Origin: Verrucomicrobiota bacterium
GTDB lineage: Bacteria; Verrucomicrobiota; Verrucomicrobiia; Opitutales; Seribacteraceae
Length of the DNA stretch: 5,631 nt
Assembly (NCBI GenBank): GCA_014382645.1
Contig: JACNJI010000272.1
Coordinates: forward strand, 1 to 5,631
Reading direction: 5' to 3'
The notes under the pieces were generated by a model. The model was given only the letters and a program-made list of their open reading frames with translations, had not been told where the DNA came from and ran no database searches. Position numbers and translations under genes: made by a program. Below, one piece after another: positions 1 to 5,083 of this stretch (the stretch's first letter is position 1; every line of letters starts with the position of its first letter).

Positions 1-2
1 CG

Positions 3-536
3 GCCCAACTGTCCAACGAGTGCTTTGCCGGAGGCATGGCCGGCCTCGTCTTCCAAGAACTGCGGGAAGCCCGAGCCCTCGCCTATTCCGCTTGGGGAAA
101 CTATTTTGCGGCAAGTCGTCCGGACGAGGAAAACATTCTCGTTGGGGCCATCGGATGTCAGGCAGATAAGACGATCGAAGCAGTGATCGCTTTCCTCGAA
201 CTGCTTGAGGACATGCCTTTGAACGAAAAACGATGGGATTCAGCCCAAGAAGCCCTTGAGAGCGCCTACCGCACCAACCCTGCTCGTTTTCGGCAAATCC
301 CCGGAGCCGTTTACGACTGGACACAGCTGGGGCTCAAGGAAGATCCAAGAAAAACTCGTTTCCAAGTCATTGAGTCGGCCACTATCGAAACTCTCAAAGA
401 ATTCTATGAAAGAGAGATCCAGCCTCGCCAAAAACTAATTTCCATCGTGGGCGACTCAACAAAAATCGACCTGCAGGCACTCGAGAAGATTGGCCCGGTC
501 ACCAAGGTTTCCAAAGACGATCTCTTTACCTATTGA
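3..536 (+). CDS. M16-family zinc peptidase homologue, C-terminal 177 residues (5' end outside window)
   Basis: This is the C-terminal end of an insulinase/processing-protease (M16) family protein. The frame is open from the left edge, so the Met at base 36 is internal. The residues just before it (QLSNECFAGG) belong to the conserved block, which continues G-G-M-A-G-L-V-F-Q-E-L-R-E-A-R-A-L-A-Y-S, the usual signature of the C-terminal M16 domain (GGGMSSxVFQELREARxLAYS). The tail ending in DDLFTY is also typical of long two-module M16 proteins. The HxxEH zinc site lies in the N-terminal module of this family and is not in the window, so catalytic competence cannot be judged. Family members are often exported or periplasmic and degrade peptides or process proteins. 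The gene converges on the minus-strand gene at 560-949, with only 23 bases between the two stops. The family call is firm; the substrate is unknown. Confidence 0.9.
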   Translation, partial: AQLSNECFAGGMAGLVFQELREARALAYSAWGNYFAASRPDEENILVGAIGCQADKTIEAVIAFLELLEDMPLNEKRWDSAQEALESAYRTNPARFRQIPGAVYDWTQLGLKEDPRKTRFQVIESATIETLKEFYEREIQPRQKLISIVGDSTKIDLQALEKIGPVTKVSKDDLFTY

Positions 537-551
537 GTTTCGTCCGAATAG

Positions 552-578
552 ACGAGGGCTTACCTGTGTCGCCCTCGT
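552..578. terminator. Perfect 8-bp hairpin between convergent genes, possible bidirectional terminator
   Basis: ACGAGGGC (552-559) pairs with GCCCTCGT (571-578) around an 11-base loop that contains the stop codon of the minus-strand gene (560-562). It sits where two convergent genes meet, which suits a terminator or transcript-end structure. Neither side has a clear T-tract, so intrinsic termination is uncertain. Confidence 0.4.
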
Positions 579-949
579 GAACCGTTGACGGGAGCCGGCA
601 ACGGTTCAATCAGATCGTTGAAAAATTCATAGATTTTGTCGCACTCTTGGCCTTTCTGGCGAAGATCCTTTATTCGTAGGTAAACTCGCTTGGATTCTCC
701 TGATTTCATATCGGTCATCAGGCAACGACAAGTGACTCGGCCATTGTTTGTGGGCACCTCCTCCACTTCCACCATCCCCACTACCCGAGAGATTCCAGTT
801 TCGAGATCAGAGGATTCCACACACAACGACACCCGCTTAGTTTCAAAATTAAACAAACGGGTATAACTCAACGGTCGTCCGGCTTGCTTCTCGACCAAGC
901 CATCCAAACCGCCTCGAAGAACATCAACTATCTCGGCAGCACGATTCAT
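560..949 (-). CDS. Hypothetical protein, 129 residues
   Basis: I do not recognise this family. The product is soluble-looking, with no signal peptide or membrane segment. Residues 1-20 form a probable amphipathic helix. Residues 30-95 alternate in a beta-rich pattern (for example FETKRVSLCVESS, RVVGMVEVEEVP, GRVTCRCLMTD, SKRVYLRIKDL), and 96-118 return to helix. The tail is basic (GSRGRHR). The pattern suggests a small alpha/beta or beta-barrel domain, but no motif allows a functional call. The start at 949 gives the longest sensible reading. A weak AAGGA lies 15 bases upstream, further than usual. The gene is divergent from 1012-1296 across a 62-base gap that must hold both promoters, though I could not place either. 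It converges with the M16 gene. Confidence 0.7.
   Translation of the reverse strand: MNRAAEIVDVLRGGLDGLVEKQAGRPLSYTRLFNFETKRVSLCVESSDLETGISRVVGMVEVEEVPTNNGRVTCRCLMTDMKSGESKRVYLRIKDLRQKGQECDKIYEFFNDLIEPLPAPVNGSRGRHR
578..608. repeat. Perfect 10-bp inverted repeat abutting the previous hairpin
   Basis: TGAACCGTTG (578-587) pairs with CAACGGTTCA (599-608) around an 11-base loop. It lies in the last codons of the 560-949 gene and touches the 552-578 hairpin, sharing base 578. In the minus-strand mRNA these would form two tandem hairpins at the 3' end. The likely role is transcript-end stabilisation or termination, by inference from position only. Confidence 0.45.
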
Positions 950-1011
950 TTCAACCGTGCAATATCCTTACGGCTTCCCTAAATTAGCAAACTCGAATTA
1001 TTCACATTCAG

Positions 1012-1296
1012 ATGAATCAAGAAGCTAAACGCACAGCCCAAGAAGAACTTGACGGCAATTATGCGGATAGGGAACTCCTCGCGGAATGCATTGCGACAGC
1101 CGATGGTGACGAAGTCCGCGCACGCCAGATATACCTGCACCGCAGAGCCGCTGAACTTACAATCGATCGCGATGACATCGACCAACGGGAAAAATGGCCC
1201 ATGCTCACTCCGCTTCTCATCCTCTATTCGATTGGTACGATCGGGGTACTTGCCCTCGTATTCTGCTTTCTGGCAGGTAGGCTGGGTTGGTGGTGA
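1012..1296 (+). CDS. Small single-pass membrane protein, 94 residues
   Basis: Unrecognised. Residues 1-62 are hydrophilic and highly charged, predicted helical, with a run of the type ADxxLLAEC-ATADGDExRARQIYLHRRAAEL. Residues 64-88 form one strongly hydrophobic segment (LTPLLILYSIGTIGVLALVF), and the protein ends LAGRLGWW. There is no cleavable signal, so it is probably a C-tail-anchored inner-membrane protein with a cytoplasmic N-domain. The ATG at 1012 has no Shine-Dalgarno sequence in front, as with the TPR gene and the right-edge gene here. It is followed after 21 bases by the decayed MoCo_carrier gene on the same strand, so the two could once have been co-transcribed. A perfect 7-bp hairpin overlaps its stop codon. 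Codon use and composition look authentic; function unknown. Confidence 0.7.
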   Translation: MNQEAKRTAQEELDGNYADRELLAECIATADGDEVRARQIYLHRRAAELTIDRDDIDQREKWPMLTPLLILYSIGTIGVLALVFCFLAGRLGWW

Positions 1297-1302
1297 CCAA
1301 CC
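1285..1302 (+). terminator. Hairpin across the stop codon of the small membrane-protein gene
   Basis: GGTTGGT (1285-1291) and ACCAACC (1296-1302) form a perfect 7-bp stem with a GGTG loop. The TGA stop (1294-1296) lies in the loop and stem. No T-run follows, so it may be a weak terminator, a structure affecting the junction with the gene behind, or chance. Confidence 0.25.
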
Positions 1303-1317
1303 TAGAACCGCCAACAC

Positions 1318-1776
1318 ATGATCACGATTGTGTCCGGCGGACAAAACGGTGGCCGACCCGCCGAGCCGACCTTGGCCTAGGTCATCCCAAACAGCAACCC
1401 CCACGCAGGCCATTGCCACGCCGGGCACAGAGTCGAGGACGGAACCATTTCACGGAAATACAAACTTCATGAGACTGATTCGACATCATATGCCCAACGC
1501 ACTCGATTGAACGTCGAGCGGGCGGACGTCACCCTCATCGTGTCTCAAAACACAGACCCAGCGGGTGGAACGCTCATCACCTTGGAACACGCTCGGAAGA
1601 CTAAAAAACCTCACCTCCTCGTTACGCCTAATAACCTCTCCCAAGCCCCATTCCTTTTGAGGCAATTCACCTAGCATCATAAGGTGAATATTCTAAACGT
1701 CGCAAGCCCTCGAGCCTCCTCCTCTCCAACCGTCTACAGGATCACTTTCGACCTCTGGCAAACCACCTTCGGATAG
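1318..1776 (+). pseudogene. Decayed putative molybdenum-carrier (MoCo_carrier / YpsA-like Rossmann) protein gene
   Basis: A single frame from ATG 1318 to TAG 1774-1776 (152 codons, close to the usual ~150 of this family) is interrupted by TAG at 1378-1380 (codon 21) and 1672-1674 (codon 119). Family landmarks appear in the right order: MITIVSGGQ at codons 1-9; HAGHCHAGHRVEDGTI at 29-44 (family GGWCPKGRRAEDGTI); YAQRTRLNVERAD at 58-70 (family YxxRTxxNVxxSDGT); AGGTLITLEHARKTKKP at 82-98 (family SGGTxxTxxxAxxxGKP); and, after the second TAG, VNILNVASPRAS at 123-134 (family LNVAGPR.S). The GVDRA part that should follow SGGQ is scrambled at codons 10-21. A better match (RADLGLG) appears in another frame there, suggesting small indels as well. 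The second TAG fits a CAG-to-TAG change. Known members are Rossmann-fold proteins thought to bind molybdenum cofactor or nucleotide. This copy is very probably non-functional. Confidence 0.85.
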
Positions 1777-1804
1777 CTCCCTCGGCGCCCCCTTACCGAA
1801 AACT

Positions 1805-1816
1805 CTTTACGTAAGG
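1805..1816. promoter_or_regulatory. Distal candidate operator, CTTTACGTAAGG
   Basis: The TTACGTAA core (1807-1814) is a perfect palindrome. The 12-mer matches the proximal site CCTTGCGTAAGG at 1972-1983 in 10 of 12 positions. A further TTTACGCAT follows about 11 bases later. It lies about 215 bases upstream of the regulator start. Assignment as an operator is inference from motif recurrence. Confidence 0.35.
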
Positions 1817-1956
1817 ATAAAATATTTACGCATACATATCCACCTCATCAATCACCATTCCCGCACGCCACAGCAAGCTCAACTAGAATCTAAATATACC
1901 TAATAGAATAAGGAGTTAAAGCAATATCGTAAGGTTTTTGTAGCTACACAATAAAC

Positions 1957-2000
1957 CGCAAGAAAAAACCTCCTTGCGTAAGGTCTTTTTACTTGCGCAA
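1957..2000. promoter_or_regulatory. Cluster of CTTGCG / TTRCGYAA palindromes, candidate regulator-binding sites
   Basis: Within 44 bases there are CGCAAG (1957-1962, inverted), CCTTGCGTAAGG (1972-1983, palindromic except for one central pair) and CTTGCGCAA (1992-2000, containing the perfect palindrome TTGCGCAA). The two palindrome centres are 19 bp apart, near two helical turns, and the last ends 27 bases before the ATG of the XRE-type gene. This is the arrangement expected for an autoregulatory operator, but binding is not shown by sequence alone. Confidence 0.45.
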
Positions 2001-2027
2001 CAGCATTCAGACACTAACAACCTAGTC

Positions 2028-2606
2028 ATGAATTCCTTTGCAGACGACCTTTCAACTATCCTAAGAGAGCATCCCGAAAACCTCACTGCTCTCGCCAAAA
2101 AAGCAGGCATAAGCCGCCCATCTCTCTATGATCTGATCAACGGGAAAAACCTCCCGCGCCCCACCACTCTAGACAACTTAATTGCCGCCCTCGACCTATC
2201 CGAAAAAGCCGCCCAAAACCTCCATGACGCACACCGCTCGGAACGTCTCCGAACCACCCGAAAAGAACAGGAGACCCTCCTCCGAGAAAAGAAAACTCTC
2301 CTATCCGAAGTAAGCGACCTTCTCCTGCAAAAGGGCCATGAAATCTCTCGCTCCAACCACTCGGGCGGACCCGACCTAATCCTGCGTTCAGGTTCCCGCC
2401 GCATCCCACTCCACATTAGCCCGCTTCTAACAGAACACCCGACCGTACTCGGGCACCTACTCGACACCATGCACACCTTGTCCACCCCCACAGGATACGC
2501 CTGTGTTCCCAAGCTCACTCAGGCGGATAGATCCTACCTACCCCTCTATTCAAAGTACGGCGTAAAAATCCTAACCCCAAAGAACCTCCTGAGAGAACTC
2601 AAGTAA
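2028..2606 (+). CDS. XRE-type HTH regulator with C-terminal nuclease-fold-like domain, 192 residues
   Basis: Probable DNA-binding transcriptional regulator. Residues 5-57 form a lambda-repressor/Cro-type helix-turn-helix (LTALAKKAGISRPSLYDLIN-GK at 19-40 is the scaffold and recognition helix, LPRPTTLDNLIAALDL the closing helices). Residues 60-98 are a charged, probably coiled-coil linker. Residues 96-192 form a separate domain with the order helix, PDLIL strand (115-119), RRIPLHIS strand (124-131), helix, GYACVP strand (156-161), helix, GVKILTPKNLLREL (178-191). This layout resembles the PD-(D/E)XK nuclease fold, but where E-x-K is expected the sequence reads H-I-S, so any such domain is probably inactive and used for sensing or dimerisation. 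I chose ATG 2028 because it precedes the HTH directly; a TTG at 1974 would add 18 unlikely residues and overlap the operator cluster. No Shine-Dalgarno sequence is evident. The gene stands alone. Confidence 0.85.
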   Translation: MNSFADDLSTILREHPENLTALAKKAGISRPSLYDLINGKNLPRPTTLDNLIAALDLSEKAAQNLHDAHRSERLRTTRKEQETLLREKKTLLSEVSDLLLQKGHEISRSNHSGGPDLILRSGSRRIPLHISPLLTEHPTVLGHLLDTMHTLSTPTGYACVPKLTQADRSYLPLYSKYGVKILTPKNLLRELK

Positions 2607-2704
2607 ACCTCCTGCGAGGAAAGCCCCAACTTGTGCCCCACAAAACGCCAAAATGCCACATCTCCGGCCAAGATGATCTCCGATCTCGGCGAACAGAGAC
2701 TTCG

Positions 2705-2726
2705 ATTTACGCGTAAATAATTGACA
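2705..2726 (+). promoter_or_regulatory. 14-bp perfect palindrome abutting a TTGACA box
   Basis: ATTTACGCGTAAAT (2705-2718) is a perfect palindrome built of the same TTACG/CGTAA half-sites as the sites upstream of the regulator, but with two more bases at the centre. TTGACA (2721-2726), a consensus -35 hexamer, follows after 2 bases. I see no good -10 at 16-18 bp (AGAATT at 2741-2746 is 14 bp away), and transcription rightward would be antisense to the CPBP gene. It may be an operator or promoter remnant between two convergent genes. Confidence 0.3.
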
Positions 2727-2792
2727 TACGGATACTTATGAGAATTGTCGAGTTCCCAGCTCCCCTCCCCTGCCCCACCGAAGCACTTTCCC

Positions 2793-3632
2793 TTAAAATA
2801 ATTTGCCCGCACGCCATAGGGCACATGTATCCATCGTAAGAGCCACGCTTACGTGAAGGGCTGCCCCCATCCAAATGGATCGAGTTTTCAAGCTCATAAA
2901 GCCAAGGATTATCCCCGCGGCGATTGCAGCGAAAGTTTCGGGCATGGGCTTTCCGAAGTGAATCATGCAGTAAGGCACCATCATCACGAAAATCGCGTAT
3001 GCGCCAAACTGGCGGCGAATCCCATGTAGCAGAAACCCCCGAAAGAAAAACTCAAGCCCTACGAATTGCAAAAAATAGGCACCTTCCCAAATCCAGAACC
3101 GAGGCCACAAAGGTTCGTTCGGAAAAGGTTCGAAAAAGGGATATGACGCTTGAAATCCCTCGGAACGGGAAGCCACCAACACGATCGGAACCATCGCGAC
3201 CAGCATTAAGAAGTACATCCACCACAAGGAGAAGACCCCCTTAAGCTTCACGCCATAGTCCCCTAAGCTTTTCTTACATACGAATCTTATGAACATGATG
3301 GGTGGGACGACATATAATAGAGTTTGGCCACATGCCCAATAAAGCAAGAAGCCAAAACGATAATTCTCCTGAGACATCCAAGTCTCGGCATTGATCATTC
3401 CCGAAAAACTACTTTCCAGCCAATGGAGAAACCCGGCGTATTCCGCAGGTCGCAACAAATACTCCTGCAGGCTCAGAACCACCGCGACCAATACCAATAC
3501 CCCGACCACTTGCCAATCGGGCCCGACCGAATTCTCGGATTTGAGGTAAGCGTTTCGTTCGCGTTCGGCCTCGGCCAGAGGTTCGGACACGAAGAAAATA
3601 ACAGTTTTGAGCCAACTTTCTTTGCCCTCCAT
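2793..3632 (-). CDS. CPBP-family intramembrane protease homologue (CAAX protease / Abi type), 279 residues
   Basis: Polytopic inner-membrane protein of the CPBP (Rce1-like glutamic intramembrane protease) family. Hydrophobic segments lie at about 42-60, 93-117, 132-155, 180-204, 211-226, 232-248 and 253-272, after a 40-residue charged cytoplasmic N-tail. The core motifs are visible: motif 1 as L193-E194-F-F-F-R198-G, motif 2 as Y221-C-M-I-H225 (F/YxxxH), and motif 3 around H260 in GAALHVSVA. The first Glu of the usual EExxxR is Leu here, and the Asn usually found four residues after the motif-3 His is Ala. Activity is therefore uncertain, although E-only variants of motif 1 occur in the family. 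Bacterial members act in prenyl-protein or peptide processing, bacteriocin immunity or membrane-stress pathways; the context gives no clue which. The start ATG at 3632 has only a weak upstream AAGG. A decayed gene lies 53 bases upstream on the same strand. Confidence 0.88.
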   Translation of the reverse strand: MEGKESWLKTVIFFVSEPLAEAERERNAYLKSENSVGPDWQVVGVLVLVAVVLSLQEYLLRPAEYAGFLHWLESSFSGMINAETWMSQENYRFGFLLYWACGQTLLYVVPPIMFIRFVCKKSLGDYGVKLKGVFSLWWMYFLMLVAMVPIVLVASRSEGFQASYPFFEPFPNEPLWPRFWIWEGAYFLQFVGLEFFFRGFLLHGIRRQFGAYAIFVMMVPYCMIHFGKPMPETFAAIAAGIILGFMSLKTRSIWMGAALHVSVALTMDTCALWRAGKLF

Positions 3633-3685
3633 TACTCAAAGACTACCTTGAGAAGGAGAACGGTCAAGCCCAGCTGGCTCGAAAC

Positions 3686-3985
3686 TCATTCAAAAACCTC
3701 TGTCTCCGAGCCTACTCGGGCCTCTGCTGTTTCAGACTCCGAACCGGGCGGGAGAAGTTCCTTCCACTCCTTCGACCAGCGATTTAATGCTGCAAAACCA
3801 GTCAGTGAAAGTCGTTCCTTCACATCCATGACCTGCCGTTTAGCCTTTCCCTACTTGCGGTCGTATTCCACTAACTTGTCTGCATTTACCCCGGTTATCC
3901 GAACTATTTCAGCATCGCGCTCAGCCCGCTTTTGGGCATACTCGATAGCAGCATTCGGTTAAGAGAAGGTTTCCGACAAGGACAT
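3686..3985 (-). pseudogene. Decayed gene of unknown family upstream of the CPBP gene
   Basis: One minus-strand frame reads like protein over 99 codons from ATG 3985 to TGA 3686-3688, but is broken by TAA at 3959-3961 and TAG at 3851-3853. The segment between the stops reads NAAIEYAQKRAERDAEIVRI then TGVNADKLVEYDRK. After the TAG it continues GKAKRQVMDVKERLSLTGFA and a Trp/Lys/Glu-rich helix, ending in an acidic tail. Both stops become Gln by one C-to-T reversal (CAA, CAG). An alternative N-terminus in the adjacent frame starts at 4058 (ATG ATG; MMSFPPPEKY, then GEALKMFAYVLVGNLLLT) and would join at about 3956 through a one-base insertion, avoiding the TAA. Residues after ATG 3829 alone form an intact 47-residue ORF, so a short real peptide cannot be excluded. 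No family recognised; highly helical, charged, probably soluble. Confidence 0.5.
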
Positions 3986-4097
3986 ACGCGAACATTTTCA
4001 ACGCTTCGCCGGCAGCAGGAACCATTAAATATTTCTCGGGAGGGGGAAAGGACATCATCGAGGAGTAATTCGAGACGAAACGGGGAAATCACAGGCT

Positions 4098-4128
4098 CCG
4101 TATTACGCTTTTTTTATTGTGAATACGG
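4098..4128. terminator. Inverted repeat with T-rich loop
   Basis: CCGTATT (4098-4104) pairs with AATACGG (4122-4128). Two more pairs form if G4121 bulges, leaving a loop with seven T. It is terminator-like in shape, but no plus-strand gene ends before it and the T-run is in the loop rather than after the stem. It could insulate the TPR gene from leftward or rightward transcription, or be a regulatory site. Confidence 0.25.
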
Positions 4129-4161
4129 CACGGGAGAGATTTAAAAAACAGCGGAATACCC

Positions 4162-4179
4162 CTTTTTTTTAAAAAAAAG
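4162..4179. repeat. 18-bp A/T palindrome (C T8 A8 G)
   Basis: Eight T followed by eight A, flanked by C and G, gives a perfect 18-bp palindrome 43 bases before the TPR start codon. In RNA it can fold only as a tight hairpin with no real loop. In DNA it is a rigid A/T tract that could act as an UP-like element or bind a nucleoid protein. The role is inferred. Confidence 0.4.
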
Positions 4180-4222
4180 CGACTCCAAAACTTAATCTCA
4201 CCCAAAACCACATTCTGCTTTC

Positions 4223-5008
4223 ATGAAAAAGTCTCTCGAAGCTTGCGTCCTTTCAATGTTCCTATGCCTTTCGGTTTCTCCAGTTTGGGCGGCAAAACCT
4301 TTCCCCAAAGACCCCGCAGAACGAGCCAAGGCACTCGAGCGCTACAAGGAAGGTCTAGGATTGTACGCTAAAGGACAAAAATTCCAAAGCGACGGAAAAT
4401 ACGATGAGGCAAATGCCACATACGGCCAAGCCATGGTCTTGTTCCAAGATGGCCCAAAACCTGACATGGCCAACTGCTACAACAGGCTCGGCAACGCCTA
4501 TCTGGAGAAAACTCCTAAAAAATCCCTGTGGTATTACTCGGAAGCCTTGTCGATTCGCAGGCAGGATCATGGGGAGGAACACGAAGCAGTTGCCGCGAGT
4601 CACAACAATGCAGGAACGGCCTGCATGAAAATGAAGGAATACAATCAGGCGATCGCTCACTTCGAAAGCTCGATGGGTATCTTTCGCCGAGCAACCTCGG
4701 CAAAAGACAAAAGGCAGGTCGGTGCCGCCCACAACCGACTAGGCAATGCCTACACTGCCAAGAATAAACACGGCGAAGCAAAGCGGAATCACGAAAAAGC
4801 CTTGGAGATTTTCTTGAAGGTATTCGGACCGAATCACCCTAATGTAGCCCGCTCAAAACGCGATCTAGGTTATGCGATGATCCAAAATAAGGAAAAGAAG
4901 CAAGGGCTAACCATATTGAACGAAGCCAAAGACATCTTCATTGCAACAGAAGGAGCCCAGTACATCGAAACTCTTGAGCTCATCCAAAACATAAAGAAAC
5001 TGCGATAG
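4223..5008 (+). CDS. Exported tetratricopeptide-repeat protein (kinesin-light-chain type TPRs), 261 residues
   Basis: The protein begins with a Sec signal peptide: MKK, a hydrophobic core at about 8-19, and a V-W-A site with cleavage after Ala23. C15 in the core is not in a lipobox, so a lipoprotein is unlikely. The mature part is helical with about five TPR units, at roughly 46-77 (degenerate), 82-113, 124-157, 167-200 and 208-241. The NRLGNAY cores at 87-93 and 171-177 and the linkers of type SIRRQDHGEEHEAVA and FGPNHPNVA are characteristic of TPR_10/TPR_12 (kinesin-light-chain-like) repeats, about 42 residues apart. Such proteins are scaffolds for protein-protein contacts in the periplasm or at the outer membrane; there is no enzymatic domain. 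The ATG at 4223 has no Shine-Dalgarno sequence. It ends in TAG and appears monocistronic. The partner is unknown; the exported repeat protein 440 bases downstream is the only exported neighbour. Confidence 0.9.
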   Translation: MKKSLEACVLSMFLCLSVSPVWAAKPFPKDPAERAKALERYKEGLGLYAKGQKFQSDGKYDEANATYGQAMVLFQDGPKPDMANCYNRLGNAYLEKTPKKSLWYYSEALSIRRQDHGEEHEAVAASHNNAGTACMKMKEYNQAIAHFESSMGIFRRATSAKDKRQVGAAHNRLGNAYTAKNKHGEAKRNHEKALEIFLKVFGPNHPNVARSKRDLGYAMIQNKEKKQGLTILNEAKDIFIATEGAQYIETLELIQNIKKLR

Positions 5009-5083
5009 GAAGAGCTTGTTGCTTAGGGTGCCGCGAGAGTACGATCGGTCCGAGATTCGGCGAAGCATCTGCAGGGGGTTGCT

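Larger units (their letters stand above)
1777..2027. other. Non-coding stretch upstream of the XRE regulator gene
   Basis: No gene seen. It is AT-rich, unlike the flanking coding DNA. It contains three TTRCGYAA palindromes (1807-1814, 1974-1981, 1993-2000), a near copy (TTTACGCAT around 1827-1834), three copies of CGTAAGG (1810, 1928, 1978, the last overlapping a palindrome), and a GTAGCTAC palindrome at 1940-1947. An AAGGAG at 1910-1915 has no usable start codon behind it. No promoter could be assigned with confidence. Confidence 0.5.
4059..4222. other. Non-coding leader region of the TPR gene
   Basis: AT-rich DNA between the decayed minus-strand gene and the TPR gene, with no coding potential that I trust. 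It contains the inverted repeat at 4098-4128 and the T8A8 palindrome at 4163-4178. The TPR-gene promoter must lie here, but no -35/-10 pair is convincing. Confidence 0.5.

Noticed and set aside
979..1428. Minus-strand ORF of 149 codons
   Set aside because: It covers the 1012-1296 gene and the start of the pseudogene in antisense, and its translation has no sensible domain pattern.
1486..1680. Minus-strand ORF of 64 codons with plausible-looking protein (MMLGELPQKEWG...)
   Set aside because: It is the antisense shadow of the MoCo_carrier pseudogene, whose plus-strand reading matches known family motifs.
1910..1915. AAGGAG resembling a ribosome-binding site
   Set aside because: No ATG, GTG or usable TTG start lies at a suitable distance; the nearest TTG is followed at once by TAG.
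1974..2027. TTG start giving 18 extra residues to the XRE regulator
   Set aside because: The extension has no match to HTH N-termini, lies in the palindrome cluster and uses a rarer start; ATG 2028 fits the domain.
2126..2518. Minus-strand ORF of 130 codons
   Set aside because: Arg/Ser-rich shadow of the XRE regulator, which has a clear HTH on the plus strand.
2835..2853. CGTAAG...CTTACG inverted repeat resembling the candidate operators
   Set aside because: It lies inside the CPBP coding sequence with a 7-base spacer and is short enough to arise by chance.
3324..3962. Plus-strand ORF of 212 codons
   Set aside because: Antisense to the CPBP N-terminal half and the decayed gene; the translation is Ser/Arg/Thr-rich without structure, while the minus strand carries clear membrane segments and CPBP motifs.
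4223..4290. Lipoprotein signal at Cys15 of the TPR protein
   Set aside because: The residues before the Cys (MFL) do not form a lipobox, while a V-W-A signal peptidase I site follows.
4355..4732. Minus-strand ORF of 125 codons
   Set aside because: Shadow of the TPR gene.
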